NCBI GenBank assembly: GCA_902536385.1
Contig: CACAWY010000002.1
Location: 62,001-126,000, forward strand
Source: an uncultured Pelagibacteraceae bacterium
GTDB lineage: Bacteria > Pseudomonadota > Alphaproteobacteria > Pelagibacterales > Pelagibacteraceae
Direction of reading: 5' to 3'
DNA: 64,000 nucleotides
Of this stretch, positions 8,617-16,676 are shown piece by piece. Position numbers and translations under genes: made by a program. Below the pieces are notes generated by a model. The model searched no databases, was not told where the DNA came from, and was given only the letters and a program-made list of their open reading frames with translations. How positions within the stretch are numbered: position 1 is the first letter of the stretch; every line of letters starts with the position of its first letter.

Positions 8617-10542
8617 ATGAGTAAAGTAATAGGAATAGATTTAGGAACGACAAATTCGTGTGTTGCCATCATGGATGGTTCACAAGCTAAAGTTTTAGAA
8701 AATGTTGAGGGTGCAAGAACAACTCCTTCAGTGGTAGCTTTTTTAGAAAATGAGGAAAAACTTGTTGGGCAACCGGCTAAGAGACAAGCAGTAACAAATG
8801 CAGGAGATACTATTTTTGCAGTTAAGAGGCTTATTGGAAGGAAATTTGATGGCCCTTCAGTTCAGAAAGATATTTCTAAAGTTCCTTACAAAATTGTAAA
8901 ATCAGAAAATGGCGATGCTTGGGTAGAGGGTAAAGGGAAAAAATATTCACCAGCTCAAATTTCAGCTTTTGTTTTACAGAAAATGAAAGAAACTGCTGAA
9001 AAATATTTAGGTCAAGCTGTTACTAAAGCTGTGATTACTGTGCCAGCTTATTTTAATGACTCACAAAGACAAGCTACTAAAGATGCTGGAAAAATTGCTG
9101 GGCTTGAAGTTTTAAGAATTATTAACGAACCAACAGCCGCGTCGTTAGCATACGGGCTAGACAAAAAGGGTGGAAAAAAAATAGCTGTATATGATTTGGG
9201 TGGTGGTACTTTTGATATTTCAATTTTAGAAATTGGTGATGGCGTATTTGAAGTTAAATCAACTAATGGAGATACTTTTTTAGGCGGAGAAGATTTTGAC
9301 GATACTGTAGTTGAATATCTTGCTACTGAATTTAAAAAAGATAATGGTATTGATTTAAAAACTGATAAATTAGCCCTTCAAAGATTAAAGGAAGCAGCAG
9401 AAAAAGCTAAAATTGAACTTTCATCTGCAGCTCAAACGGAAATTAATCTACCTTTTATAACTGCAGACAAATCTGGACCTAAGCATTTAAATTTAAAATT
9501 TACTAGGGCCAAACTAGAAGCTTTAGTTCAAAGTTTGGTTGATAGAACTTTAGAGCCATGTAAAACAGCTTTGAAAGACTCTGGTTTTTCTGCAGCTGAA
9601 ATTAACGAAATAGTGCTTGTAGGTGGTATGACAAGAATGCCAAAAATAATCGAGACAGTAAAAAATTTTTTTGGAAAAGAACCAAACAAAAGCGTTAACC
9701 CCGATGAGGTAGTGGCTATGGGCGCAGCTATTCAGGGTGGTGTGCTTCAGGGCGATGTTAAAGATGTATTGCTATTAGACGTTACTCCGCTTTCATTAGG
9801 TATCGAAACCCTTGGCGGTGTTTCTACAAAATTAATTGAAAAAAACACAACGATTCCTACAAAAAAAAGTCAGGTTTTTTCAACTGCAGAAGACAATCAA
9901 CCTGCAGTTTCTATAAGAGTCTTGCAAGGTGAGAGAGAAATGGCTGCTGATAATAAAATTTTAGGAAATTTTGAATTGGTTGGTATTCCTCCAGCACCAA
10001 GAGGCACACCGCAAATTGAGGTTACATTTGATATTGACGCAAATGGAATAGTAAGTGTTTCAGCCAAGGATAAAGGAACTGGCAAGGAACAAAAAATACA
10101 AATCCAGGCTTCTGGTGGTTTGTCTGATGAAGAAATTCAGAAAATGGTAAAAGATGCCGAAGCAAATAAAGAGGCAGATAAGAAAAAAAGAGATACTGTA
10201 GACGCAAGAAACCAAGCAGATAGTTTGATTTTTTCAACAGAAAAAAGTTTAAAGGAGCACGGAGATAAAGTTTCACCTGAAGAAAAAAAAGCGATTGAAA
10301 ATGGTATAGCTGATCTTAAAAAATCTTTAGAAGGAACAGATGTTGAGGATATAAAGAAAAAAACTCAAAGTTTAATTCAAGTTTCTATGAAACTAGGAGA
10401 AGCAGTATATAAAAGCCAACAGAAACCTAATGATAAAGACAAAGGAGCTGGCGGAACAAAAGATGCTAAACCTGGTGAAAAAGACAATGTAGTTGATGCA
10501 GATTTTGAAGACGTAAAAGAAGATAAAGAGAAAAGCGCCTAA
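8617..10542 (+). CDS. dnaK: Hsp70 chaperone DnaK
   Basis: This is the ATP-dependent chaperone that binds exposed hydrophobic segments of unfolded proteins, with DnaJ and GrpE as partners. The 641-residue protein begins [20 protein letters not shown], the Hsp70 nucleotide-binding signature. It contains [15 protein letters not shown] and [12 protein letters not shown] in the ATPase domain (about 1-385), then the substrate-binding domain and an acidic tail ([10 protein letters not shown]). Length is typical. AAAGGAAAA precedes the ATG as ribosome-binding site. It sits 53 bases after grpE and 23 before dnaJ. Confidence 0.98.
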   Translation: MSKVIGIDLGTTNSCVAIMDGSQAKVLENVEGARTTPSVVAFLENEEKLVGQPAKRQAVTNAGDTIFAVKRLIGRKFDGPSVQKDISKVPYKIVKSENGDAWVEGKGKKYSPAQISAFVLQKMKETAEKYLGQAVTKAVITVPAYFNDSQRQATKDAGKIAGLEVLRIINEPTAASLAYGLDKKGGKKIAVYDLGGGTFDISILEIGDGVFEVKSTNGDTFLGGEDFDDTVVEYLATEFKKDNGIDLKTDKLALQRLKEAAEKAKIELSSAAQTEINLPFITADKSGPKHLNLKFTRAKLEALVQSLVDRTLEPCKTALKDSGFSAAEINEIVLVGGMTRMPKIIETVKNFFGKEPNKSVNPDEVVAMGAAIQGGVLQGDVKDVLLLDVTPLSLGIETLGGVSTKLIEKNTTIPTKKSQVFSTAEDNQPAVSIRVLQGEREMAADNKILGNFELVGIPPAPRGTPQIEVTFDIDANGIVSVSAKDKGTGKEQKIQIQASGGLSDEEIQKMVKDAEANKEADKKKRDTVDARNQADSLIFSTEKSLKEHGDKVSPEEKKAIENGIADLKKSLEGTDVEDIKKKTQSLIQVSMKLGEAVYKSQQKPNDKDKGAGGTKDAKPGEKDNVVDADFEDVKEDKEKSA

Positions 10543-10565
10543 GATAGAAAATAAGGAGACGTCCT

Positions 10566-11690
10566 GTGGCTAAAAGAGATTGTTATGATGTCTTAGGTAT
10601 TCCGAGAGGAGCTTCGAAAGAAGATATTAAAAAGGCTTACAGAAAATTAGCATTAAAATACCACCCAGACAAAAATAAAGGTGATAAGGCTTCAGAGGAA
10701 AAATTCAAAGAGGCAAGCGAAGCGTATCACATACTTTCAGACGATAAAAGAAAAGCAAACTACGATCAATTCGGTCACGCAGCATTTGAAGGTAGTGGTG
10801 GAGCCGGCGGCTTTCAAGGTTTTGGGGGTTTTGATAGTTCTTCGTTCTCAGATATCTTTGAAGATTTCTTTAGCGACTTTGGTGGAAGTTCCTCTAGAAG
10901 AACAAGTAATAGAGGAAATGATTTAAGGTATGATGTCGGTATAAGCTTAGAAGAAGCTTATAGAGGTACCGAAAAAAATGTAAGATACACTACTTACAAA
11001 TCTTGCAAGTCTTGTTCGGGAAGTGGGGCAGCGAAAGGCTCTAAACCACTGAGATGTGACTACTGCTCTGGTAGAGGAAAAGTAAGAACAAATCAAGGGT
11101 TCTTTACAGTTCAACAAACTTGTCCGCAATGTAGTGGATACGGTGAAATGATTGGAACACCTTGTAACAGTTGTAGTGGTAATGGAAAAGTACAAGCTAA
11201 CGAAAATGTTACAGTTAAAATTCCTAAAGGCGTTGACGATGGAACAAGAATAAGACTATCTGGTAAAGGGGAAGCAGGTTCAAAAGGAGGGTCTAGCGGA
11301 GATTTATACTTATTTATATCTATAGACAATCATAATATTTTTAAAAGATCAGAAGAAAATTTATATTACGAATTACCAATTTCTTTTTCAGACGCAGCAT
11401 TAGGAACTTCGGTAGAAGTGCCTTCAATAGACGGAGGAAGGTCTAAAATTAAAATACCCGCAGGCACTCAACATGGCAAACAATTCAGATTAAAGGGTAA
11501 AGGAATGCCTATTCTTAGAAGAAACATATTTGGTGATCTTTATATTAGAGTTGTTACTCAAGTACCATCTTCGCTGTCCAAAAGACAAAAAGAAATTTTA
11601 GAGGAATTCAATCAGATTGAAACAAACAAACCAGATCCAGTAATTAAAAGCTTTTTTGAAAAAGCTAAAAAATTCTGGAAAAAATCATAA
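10566..11690 (+). CDS. dnaJ: Hsp40 co-chaperone DnaJ
   Basis: DnaJ stimulates the DnaK ATPase and delivers substrates. The 374 residues show the full type I layout. The J domain has HPD (YHPDKNK, residues about 33-39). The Gly/Phe region is around 75-115. Four zinc-binding CxxCxGxG repeats ([32 protein letters not shown]) lie around 145-205, followed by the C-terminal substrate domains. The start is GTG at 10566, supported by AAGGAG just upstream (about 10552-10557) and by the conserved [10 protein letters not shown] start. Confidence 0.97.
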   Translation: MAKRDCYDVLGIPRGASKEDIKKAYRKLALKYHPDKNKGDKASEEKFKEASEAYHILSDDKRKANYDQFGHAAFEGSGGAGGFQGFGGFDSSSFSDIFEDFFSDFGGSSSRRTSNRGNDLRYDVGISLEEAYRGTEKNVRYTTYKSCKSCSGSGAAKGSKPLRCDYCSGRGKVRTNQGFFTVQQTCPQCSGYGEMIGTPCNSCSGNGKVQANENVTVKIPKGVDDGTRIRLSGKGEAGSKGGSSGDLYLFISIDNHNIFKRSEENLYYELPISFSDAALGTSVEVPSIDGGRSKIKIPAGTQHGKQFRLKGKGMPILRRNIFGDLYIRVVTQVPSSLSKRQKEILEEFNQIETNKPDPVIKSFFEKAKKFWKKS

Positions 11691-11694
11691 TTAA

Positions 11695-11859
11695 ATGGAA
11701 ACTGATCAAATAATGTCTGCAATATTTCTTGTTGCAGTTCTTGCTTTAATCCTTCCTGGTTTTTTATCCACCAATAACAAGTTAAAGCAATTTTTAAGTA
11801 ATTTATCTATCTGGACTATAATTATACTAGTGATTATTGTATTGATTTATTTTATTTAA
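11695..11859 (+). CDS. Small two-helix membrane protein, 54 residues
   Basis: An ATG at 11695 opens a 54-codon frame ending at TAA 11857-11859, exactly filling the gap between dnaJ and dapB (4 bases from dnaJ, 2 bases from dapB). Two hydrophobic segments (about residues 8-23 and 39-54) are joined by a polar stretch (STNNKLKQFLSN). That is a helical hairpin with no cleavable signal. The tight spacing argues for a real translated gene. The second half loosely recalls the membrane anchor of alphaproteobacterial retropepsin-like proteases, but no protease domain follows. Function unknown. Confidence 0.6.
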   Translation: METDQIMSAIFLVAVLALILPGFLSTNNKLKQFLSNLSIWTIIILVIIVLIYFI

Positions 11860-11861
11860 AA

Positions 11862-12638
11862 ATGAAAAAAATAAATTTAGCAATAACTGGTTGCATGGGC
11901 AGAATGGGACAACAACTCATAAAATCTGCAAATAAAAATAGTGTTTTCAAAATTGTTGCCTTAACTGAAAATAAAAAAATTAGTAAGAAAATTTTAGGAT
12001 TGAAACCTGCTCTCAACTCAAAAGAAACATTTAAAAATGCTAATGTTATCATAGATTTTACTATTCCAAAATGCACATTGGAAATTTTAAAAATCGCAGT
12101 CAAACAAAAAAAGAAAGTTATTATTGGTACTACAGGTTTTACAAAAAAAGAGGAAATTTTAATAAAAAAATTTTCAAAAAAAATTCCTATTCTAAAAGCT
12201 GGAAATATGAGCTTAGGTGTAAATTTATTAATGTATCTAACTGAGATAGCATCAAAATCTTTAGGTAAAAAATTTTTAAGTAAAGTTTATGAAGTACATC
12301 ATAAATATAAAAAAGATTATCCGTCAGGCACAGCTTTAATGTTAGGAGAGGGAGTTGCTACAGGTAGAGGTAAAGAGTTTCGCAGTATGATTGGCAAGAA
12401 ATACTTGAATAAAAAATCATTTCCTTATGGAAGTAAAATTAATTTTAACTCAATAAGGAAAGGGAAAGTAATCGGAGAACATGAGGTCACTTTTTCTAGT
12501 GGTAAAGAAATTGTAACCTTGAATCATGAATCTTTCGATAGAGCTCTTTATTCTGAAGGAGCACTTACTGCAGCTAAATGGTTGTTTAATAAAAAGCCGG
12601 GTCTTTACTCTATGAGAGACCTTTTAAATTTTAAGTGA
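11862..12638 (+). CDS. dapB: 4-hydroxy-tetrahydrodipicolinate reductase
   Basis: DapB catalyses the NAD(P)H-dependent reduction step of the diaminopimelate/lysine pathway. The 258-residue protein starts with the Rossmann motif INLAITGCMGRMGQQL. It contains VIDFTIP, GTTGF, the catalytic EVHHKYKKDYPSGTAL segment and GEHEVTF, all hallmarks of DapB. Its stop overlaps the nth start (GTGA at 12635-12638), indicating translational coupling. It probably belongs to the same rightward transcript as dnaJ and the small membrane protein. Confidence 0.96.
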   Translation: MKKINLAITGCMGRMGQQLIKSANKNSVFKIVALTENKKISKKILGLKPALNSKETFKNANVIIDFTIPKCTLEILKIAVKQKKKVIIGTTGFTKKEEILIKKFSKKIPILKAGNMSLGVNLLMYLTEIASKSLGKKFLSKVYEVHHKYKKDYPSGTALMLGEGVATGRGKEFRSMIGKKYLNKKSFPYGSKINFNSIRKGKVIGEHEVTFSSGKEIVTLNHESFDRALYSEGALTAAKWLFNKKPGLYSMRDLLNFK

Positions 12639-13291
12639 ACAATAAAGAGAAATCCAAGATCATTATTAAGATCCTAAATAAAACTTATCCCAAAGTCCCA
12701 ATTCCATTAAATTATAAGAATACATTTACGCTTCTAATTTCTGTACTTCTTTCTGCACAGTGTACTGATGTAAATGTTAATAATGTTACAAAAAAAATTT
12801 ATCCAAAATACAACAAACCTGTACATTTTGTTAAGTTAGGCAGGAAAAGAATAGAAAAACTAATTAAAAAGATAGGAATTTTTAGGGTTAAAGCAAAAAG
12901 TATTTTTTATTTATCTAAAACTTTAATTGAAAAATATAATGGTAAAGTTCCTAGTACATATGAGGAACTCGAACAATTACCTGGCGTTGGACACAAGACT
13001 GCAGGAGTAGTCATGTCTCAAGGTTTTGGATACCCTGCTTTTCCAGTAGATACTCATATTCATAGACTTGCTCAAAGATGGGGACTAACAAATGGAAAAA
13101 ATGTTTTACAAACTGAGAAAGATTTAAAAACTATTTTTCCAAAAAGGCACTGGAATAGGCTTCATCTTCAAATAATTTGGTACGGTCGAGAATACTGTAA
13201 AGCAAGAGATTGCTATGGAATAACTTGTAAAATTTGTAAAAGCTGTTATCCAAATAGAAAAAAAAAACCATTAAAAACTCAAAAAGCTTGA
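12635..13291 (+). CDS. nth: Endonuclease III
   Basis: This is a base-excision repair DNA glycosylase/AP lyase for oxidised pyrimidines. The 218 residues include LLISVLLSAQCTDVNVN and the helix-hairpin-helix LEQLPGVGHKTAGVV with the catalytic lysine in GHKTA. The catalytic aspartate is in FPVDTHIHRL. Four cysteines of the iron-sulphur cluster lie near the C terminus (C-x6-C-x2-C-x5-C pattern in CKARDCYGITCKICKSC). The start is GTG, overlapping the dapB stop by 4 bases. Confidence 0.95.
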   Translation: MNNKEKSKIIIKILNKTYPKVPIPLNYKNTFTLLISVLLSAQCTDVNVNNVTKKIYPKYNKPVHFVKLGRKRIEKLIKKIGIFRVKAKSIFYLSKTLIEKYNGKVPSTYEELEQLPGVGHKTAGVVMSQGFGYPAFPVDTHIHRLAQRWGLTNGKNVLQTEKDLKTIFPKRHWNRLHLQIIWYGREYCKARDCYGITCKICKSCYPNRKKKPLKTQKA

Positions 13292-13295
13292 AAGC

Positions 13296-14225
13296 ATGAA
13301 AGTTTTAGGAATTGGAAACGCAATAGTAGATGTTATTTGTAAAATAGAAGAGAATTTCCTTACTCAAAATTCACTTACAAAGGGCACTATGAAATTAGTA
13401 GATAAAAATCAGTTTAAAAAAATACTTTCAAGTCTTAAAATTGAAGAAACAATTTCTGGGGGCTCTGTTGCGAACTCTATTGTTGGCCTTGCCCAATTGG
13501 GAAATGAAGTAGGTTTTATAGGGAAAGTAAGTGACGATGAATTAGGCGCTAAGTACGAGGATGGTTTAAAAAAAGAAAAAGTGCAGTATTTTTATTCAAA
13601 GAAAAAAGAAGAAATTCCTACTGGTACTTGTTTAATTTTGATCACACCTGACTCTGAAAGAACAATGGTCACCTTCCTAGGAACAGCAGGAAAAATAAAT
13701 GAAAATGATATTAATGTTGAGGCTATTAAAAAGAGTAAAATTTTATTTCTTGAGGGATATTTATGGGATGAGGGTGATCCAAGAAAAGCTTTCGAGAAAG
13801 CAATTAATTATGCGAATAAAGTAGCAATGTCATTATCAGATTTGTTTTGTGTTGAGAGACACAAATCTAATTTTTTAAATTTAGTGAAAAATAATTTAGA
13901 TATTGTATTTGCAAACGAACAAGAAATCATGTCTTTAATTGATACTACAAAATTTGAGGATGTTATAAATTTTTCAAAATCATTCAAAAAACTTATTGTT
14001 GTAACTAGAGGAGAAAAGGGAGCAGTAGCGATCGAAAATGATAATGTAATTCAGTGTAATGCAAATAAAAAACTTAAAATTGTAGACTTGACTGGAGCAG
14101 GAGATTTATTTGCTGGTGGCTTTCTCGATGGGTATATTAAAGGTAAAACAATTAAAGAAAGTTTAGAAAAGGGAACAGAAATGTCTTCAAAGATTATTCA
14201 AATAATTGGAGCAAGAATTAGTTAG
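13296..14225 (+). CDS. PfkB-family sugar/nucleoside kinase (adenosine kinase-like)
   Basis: This is a ribokinase-fold kinase of 309 residues. It has the N-terminal substrate-binding GNAIVDVICKI, the SGGSVANSIVGLAQLG stretch and the C-terminal ATP/anion-hole signature DLTGAGDLFAGGFL with catalytic aspartate near residue 268. The N-terminal motif resembles the alphaproteobacterial adenosine kinase-like PfkB proteins, but the substrate cannot be fixed from sequence. The last bases overlap the 3' end of the small arfA-like gene on the other strand by 8 bases. Confidence 0.85.
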   Translation: MKVLGIGNAIVDVICKIEENFLTQNSLTKGTMKLVDKNQFKKILSSLKIEETISGGSVANSIVGLAQLGNEVGFIGKVSDDELGAKYEDGLKKEKVQYFYSKKKEEIPTGTCLILITPDSERTMVTFLGTAGKINENDINVEAIKKSKILFLEGYLWDEGDPRKAFEKAINYANKVAMSLSDLFCVERHKSNFLNLVKNNLDIVFANEQEIMSLIDTTKFEDVINFSKSFKKLIVVTRGEKGAVAIENDNVIQCNANKKLKIVDLTGAGDLFAGGFLDGYIKGKTIKESLEKGTEMSSKIIQIIGARIS

Positions 14226-14334
14226 AATATTTTTTTTTCCTTTTAAAACTTCCTTTGCCTTTTTTAGGCTTTACAATTCTTTTTCTGTATTTCTTAGTGA
14301 ATAAATCAACTGCAAATTTATTTCTTTTTTTCAT
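14218..14334 (-). CDS. arfA: ArfA-like alternative ribosome-rescue factor, 38 residues
   Basis: The complement from ATG 14334 encodes a 38-residue, strongly basic protein. It contains the core YRKRIVKPKKGKGSFKRK, which aligns with the E. coli ArfA segment FRQRVEKNKKGKGSYMRK. ArfA recruits release factor 2 to ribosomes stalled at the end of non-stop mRNAs and backs up tmRNA. The start overlaps the upstream regulator stop as ATGA (14331-14334), and the 3' end runs 8 bases into the convergent kinase gene. It is shorter than E. coli ArfA and lacks its hydrophobic C-terminal degradation tail. The identification rests on this short motif. Confidence 0.65.
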   Translation of the reverse strand: MKKRNKFAVDLFTKKYRKRIVKPKKGKGSFKRKKKYSN

Positions 14335-14951
14335 AGGTAATAACCATCTTTGTTATTAAGTATAAATTTCTCATCACTAAACATTTCGTTGATTTTTTTC
14401 CTTAATCTATAAATATGGGTTTCTACAGTATGCGTGTCTGCGTCTGAAGAATAGTGCCAAACAAAGGATAAAATATCTGCTTTAGGAATTGGTTTCTTTT
14501 TATTCAGCAAAATTTCTAAGAGATGGATTTCTTTCTCCGTCAAAATTATGAAACTGTCCCCATTAATCAATTTTTTTTCATTTTTATCAAGTAAGTAGCC
14601 TTTTATTGATATAGAAGAATTTTTATTAAATTTTTTTTTTGCTGCGCTTTTTTCAATAATACTATTAATATCCTCAACAGACACAGGAAGTTTTAAGACG
14701 TAATCAAAGTTTTTTGTTTTGATTTTATCTTTCTTGATTGCAATTATTTTGAAACAATCTTTATCAATTAAATATTTTTTTTCATGATTTGAGAAATCAA
14801 TCTCTTCATCACATATTATTCCATCAATTTTTTTTATTTCTGAAAAGTTTTTTTGATTTGATATAATATTAAACTTAAAATAAGATTTAAGTTCTTGAAG
14901 AGTAGATTTAAAGCTTTCTGAGCCAGAGATGAATATATTTAGTTTATGCAT
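14331..14951 (-). CDS. Orphan OmpR/PhoB-type regulator with degenerate receiver domain
   Basis: A 206-residue protein with two domains. Residues 1 to about 105 resemble a response-regulator receiver. They keep IIDGIICDEE-like strand 3 with Asp48 and the LKLP lysine, but the usual acidic pair after strand 1 is replaced by SGSES. Residues about 120-206 are a winged helix (LTEKEIHLLEILL, HTVETHIYRLRKKI, DGYYL) typical of OmpR-class DNA binding. No histidine kinase lies nearby. It probably regulates without normal phosphorylation. It shares an ATGCAT start palindrome with the divergent L,D-transpeptidase, so that gene is a natural candidate target. Confidence 0.8.
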   Translation of the reverse strand: MHKLNIFISGSESFKSTLQELKSYFKFNIISNQKNFSEIKKIDGIICDEEIDFSNHEKKYLIDKDCFKIIAIKKDKIKTKNFDYVLKLPVSVEDINSIIEKSAAKKKFNKNSSISIKGYLLDKNEKKLINGDSFIILTEKEIHLLEILLNKKKPIPKADILSFVWHYSSDADTHTVETHIYRLRKKINEMFSDEKFILNNKDGYYL

Positions 14952-15437
14952 ATACTAATAAAAAAAAAATTTCTTGTTTACAATAATTATAAAGTAAAAT
15001 GTTCAATTGGTAAAAGAGGAATTGGAGTAAAAAAAAGAGAGGGTGATTTAATTACTCCAAAAGGAAGCTTTAAAATTAAGGAAATTCTTTATAGAGCTGA
15101 CAAAATTAAAAATCTTAAATCCAAATTACAAAAAAAAATTATTAATAAGAAAATGGGTTGGTGCGATGACCCTAGATCAAATAAATATAATAAGTTGATA
15201 AAGTTGCCATTTAAGTTTGGCTACGAAAAATTATATAGGACTGAAAATATTTATGACTTAATTTTAGTCTTAAATTTTAATATGAATCCTGTAAAAAAAA
15301 ATAAAGGAAGTGCAATTTTCATTCATGTTTCGAAAAGAAATTATTCGGCTACGAAGGGTTGCATAGCTGTTAAAAAAAAAGATTTAAGAATGCTTATTAA
15401 GAAAATTAATAAGAATACGAAGGTAAAAATTATTTAG
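14946..15437 (+). CDS. L,D-transpeptidase family protein (YkuD domain)
   Basis: A 163-residue protein consisting almost only of a YkuD domain. The region GDLITPKGSFKI is the early conserved part. IFIHVSKRNYSATKGCIAV carries the catalytic histidine and the nucleophilic cysteine in TKGC, a variant of the SHGC motif. Such enzymes make 3-3 peptidoglycan cross-links or attach proteins to the wall. There is no obvious signal peptide, so how it reaches the periplasm is unclear. Its start codon shares ATGCAT with the divergent regulator. It ends 4 bases inside the convergent PLP-homeostasis gene. Confidence 0.8.
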   Translation: MHILIKKKFLVYNNYKVKCSIGKRGIGVKKREGDLITPKGSFKIKEILYRADKIKNLKSKLQKKIINKKMGWCDDPRSNKYNKLIKLPFKFGYEKLYRTENIYDLILVLNFNMNPVKKNKGSAIFIHVSKRNYSATKGCIAVKKKDLRMLIKKINKNTKVKII

Positions 15438-16084
15438 GATCTAGAACCAAAAATTGAGCTACCAATCCTAACAAATGTTGAGTTGTAGTTTATGGCTTCC
15501 AGGTAGTCTGCTGACATACCCATGCTAAGTTCTTTTAAAGATAAAGAATTATTTAAATCATCTAGTAATTTAAAATATTTTTTTGAATTCCCATCATTTG
15601 GGGGAATTACCATTAAACCAATAATATTTAAGTTCATTTCTCTTGTGCAATAAGTATAAAAAGCATCTACTTCTGTTGAAGAGACTCCTGATTTCTGTAA
15701 TTCATTACCAATGTTTATTTGAATAAAATACTTTAACGACTTATTAATATCTTTTTGACTTTTCGATAGAATATCTGCTAGCTTTTGACTGTCTAGTGAA
15801 TGAATATAATCAAATATTTCAACTGCGTTTTTTGCTTTATTGCTTTGAAGTTTGCCAACCATATGTAATTTGATTTTATTATTATATTTTTTTATTTCTC
15901 GCCATTTTGATAAAGCTTCTTGGACTTTATTTTCCCCAAAATGTTCGTGACCATAATCTAAAAGGGGTTTTATATGTTCGAATGGAAAAGTCTTGCTTAT
16001 AGCAACTATATTTACTTTTCTTTTGGGTTTTAAATTTTCTATATTAGATTTTATTTTATTAAATCTTTCTACTATTATGCTCAT
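15434..16084 (-). CDS. YggS-family pyridoxal phosphate homeostasis protein
   Basis: This is a cytoplasmic alanine-racemase-fold protein that binds pyridoxal phosphate without known catalysis and keeps PLP levels balanced. The 216 residues include VAISKTFPFEHIKPLLDYGHEHFGENKVQEA, with the PLP lysine in AISKT, then HMVGKLQSNKAKN and LSMGMSADYLEAI, all diagnostic of the family. Its start codon directly abuts the start of the divergent ThiE-like gene in CATATG (16082-16087), leaving no intergenic base. Confidence 0.93.
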   Translation of the reverse strand: MSIIVERFNKIKSNIENLKPKRKVNIVAISKTFPFEHIKPLLDYGHEHFGENKVQEALSKWREIKKYNNKIKLHMVGKLQSNKAKNAVEIFDYIHSLDSQKLADILSKSQKDINKSLKYFIQINIGNELQKSGVSSTEVDAFYTYCTREMNLNIIGLMVIPPNDGNSKKYFKLLDDLNNSLSLKELSMGMSADYLEAINYNSTFVRIGSSIFGSRS

Positions 16085-16657
16085 ATGTTTGCTCTAAAAA
16101 AAAAATATTTTATAATAATTGAAAATATCAAAGATATTGAATTAAGTAACATAAAAAAATTAGATAAATTTGTAATAATCTATAGAAATAATAAATTAAA
16201 GGATAAATTTTCAGATATATTAAAGTTTAGGAAAAAATGTAAAGAAAAAAGAATAGAATTATTTGTAGCAAATAATGTCAAACTTTTAAAAGATATAAAA
16301 GCAGATGGAATTTATATTTCCGCAAATAACTTTAGCTTAAACTATTCACAAATCAAGAAATCTAATTTTAAATTGATAGGATCAGCACATAATAATAAAG
16401 AGTTGACAATAAAAAAAAGACAAGGTTGTGCTGATATTTTTTTTTCAAGATTATTTAAGACAAATTACAAACATAAAATAGGATACCTTGGTTTAGTAAG
16501 ATTTAATCTATTGAATATAATTAATAAAAACAAACTCATACCGCTTGGAGGAATTCGTTTGTCAAATTTAAATAAAATGAAGTTAATTAATTGCTCAGGT
16601 TTTGTTATGCTCTCCGAACCAAAAAAAAAGCCGGCCATATTTGACCGGCTTTTTTAA
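16085..16657 (+). CDS. Thiamine-phosphate synthase-like (ThiE/TenI) protein, divergent
   Basis: A 190-residue TIM-barrel protein that resembles ThiE/TenI in overall pattern. It has ADGIYISANNF (the counterpart of ADGVHLGQ), LIGSAHN (IGxSxH), ADIFFSRLFKT and LIPLGGIR (the GGI phosphate-binding loop). Several ThiE substrate residues, such as the N-terminal RxK and the iNDr motif, are not recognisable. It may therefore be a diverged paralogue with altered activity. The final codons lie inside a hairpin terminator at 16624-16655. Confidence 0.6.
   Translation: MFALKKKYFIIIENIKDIELSNIKKLDKFVIIYRNNKLKDKFSDILKFRKKCKEKRIELFVANNVKLLKDIKADGIYISANNFSLNYSQIKKSNFKLIGSAHNNKELTIKKRQGCADIFFSRLFKTNYKHKIGYLGLVRFNLLNIINKNKLIPLGGIRLSNLNKMKLINCSGFVMLSEPKKKPAIFDRLF
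16624..16655. terminator. Bidirectional intrinsic terminator inside the ThiE-like coding end
   Basis: An 11-base-pair stem, AAAAAAGCCGG (16624-16634) with CCGGCTTTTTT (16645-16655), encloses a 10-base loop. A-rich and T-rich flanks make it work on either strand. It can end both the rightward ThiE-like transcript and the leftward porin transcript, whose stop codon is about 20 bases away. The right arm also encodes the last residues and stop of the ThiE-like protein. Confidence 0.85.
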
Positions 16658-16676
16658 TCTTAAACAGTTAGAATTC

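Noticed and set aside
10022-10276. 84-residue minus-strand frame inside dnaK
   Set aside because: It is an antisense shadow of the DnaK C-terminal domain, has no ribosome-binding site, and its leucine-rich composition arises from the opposite-strand codons.
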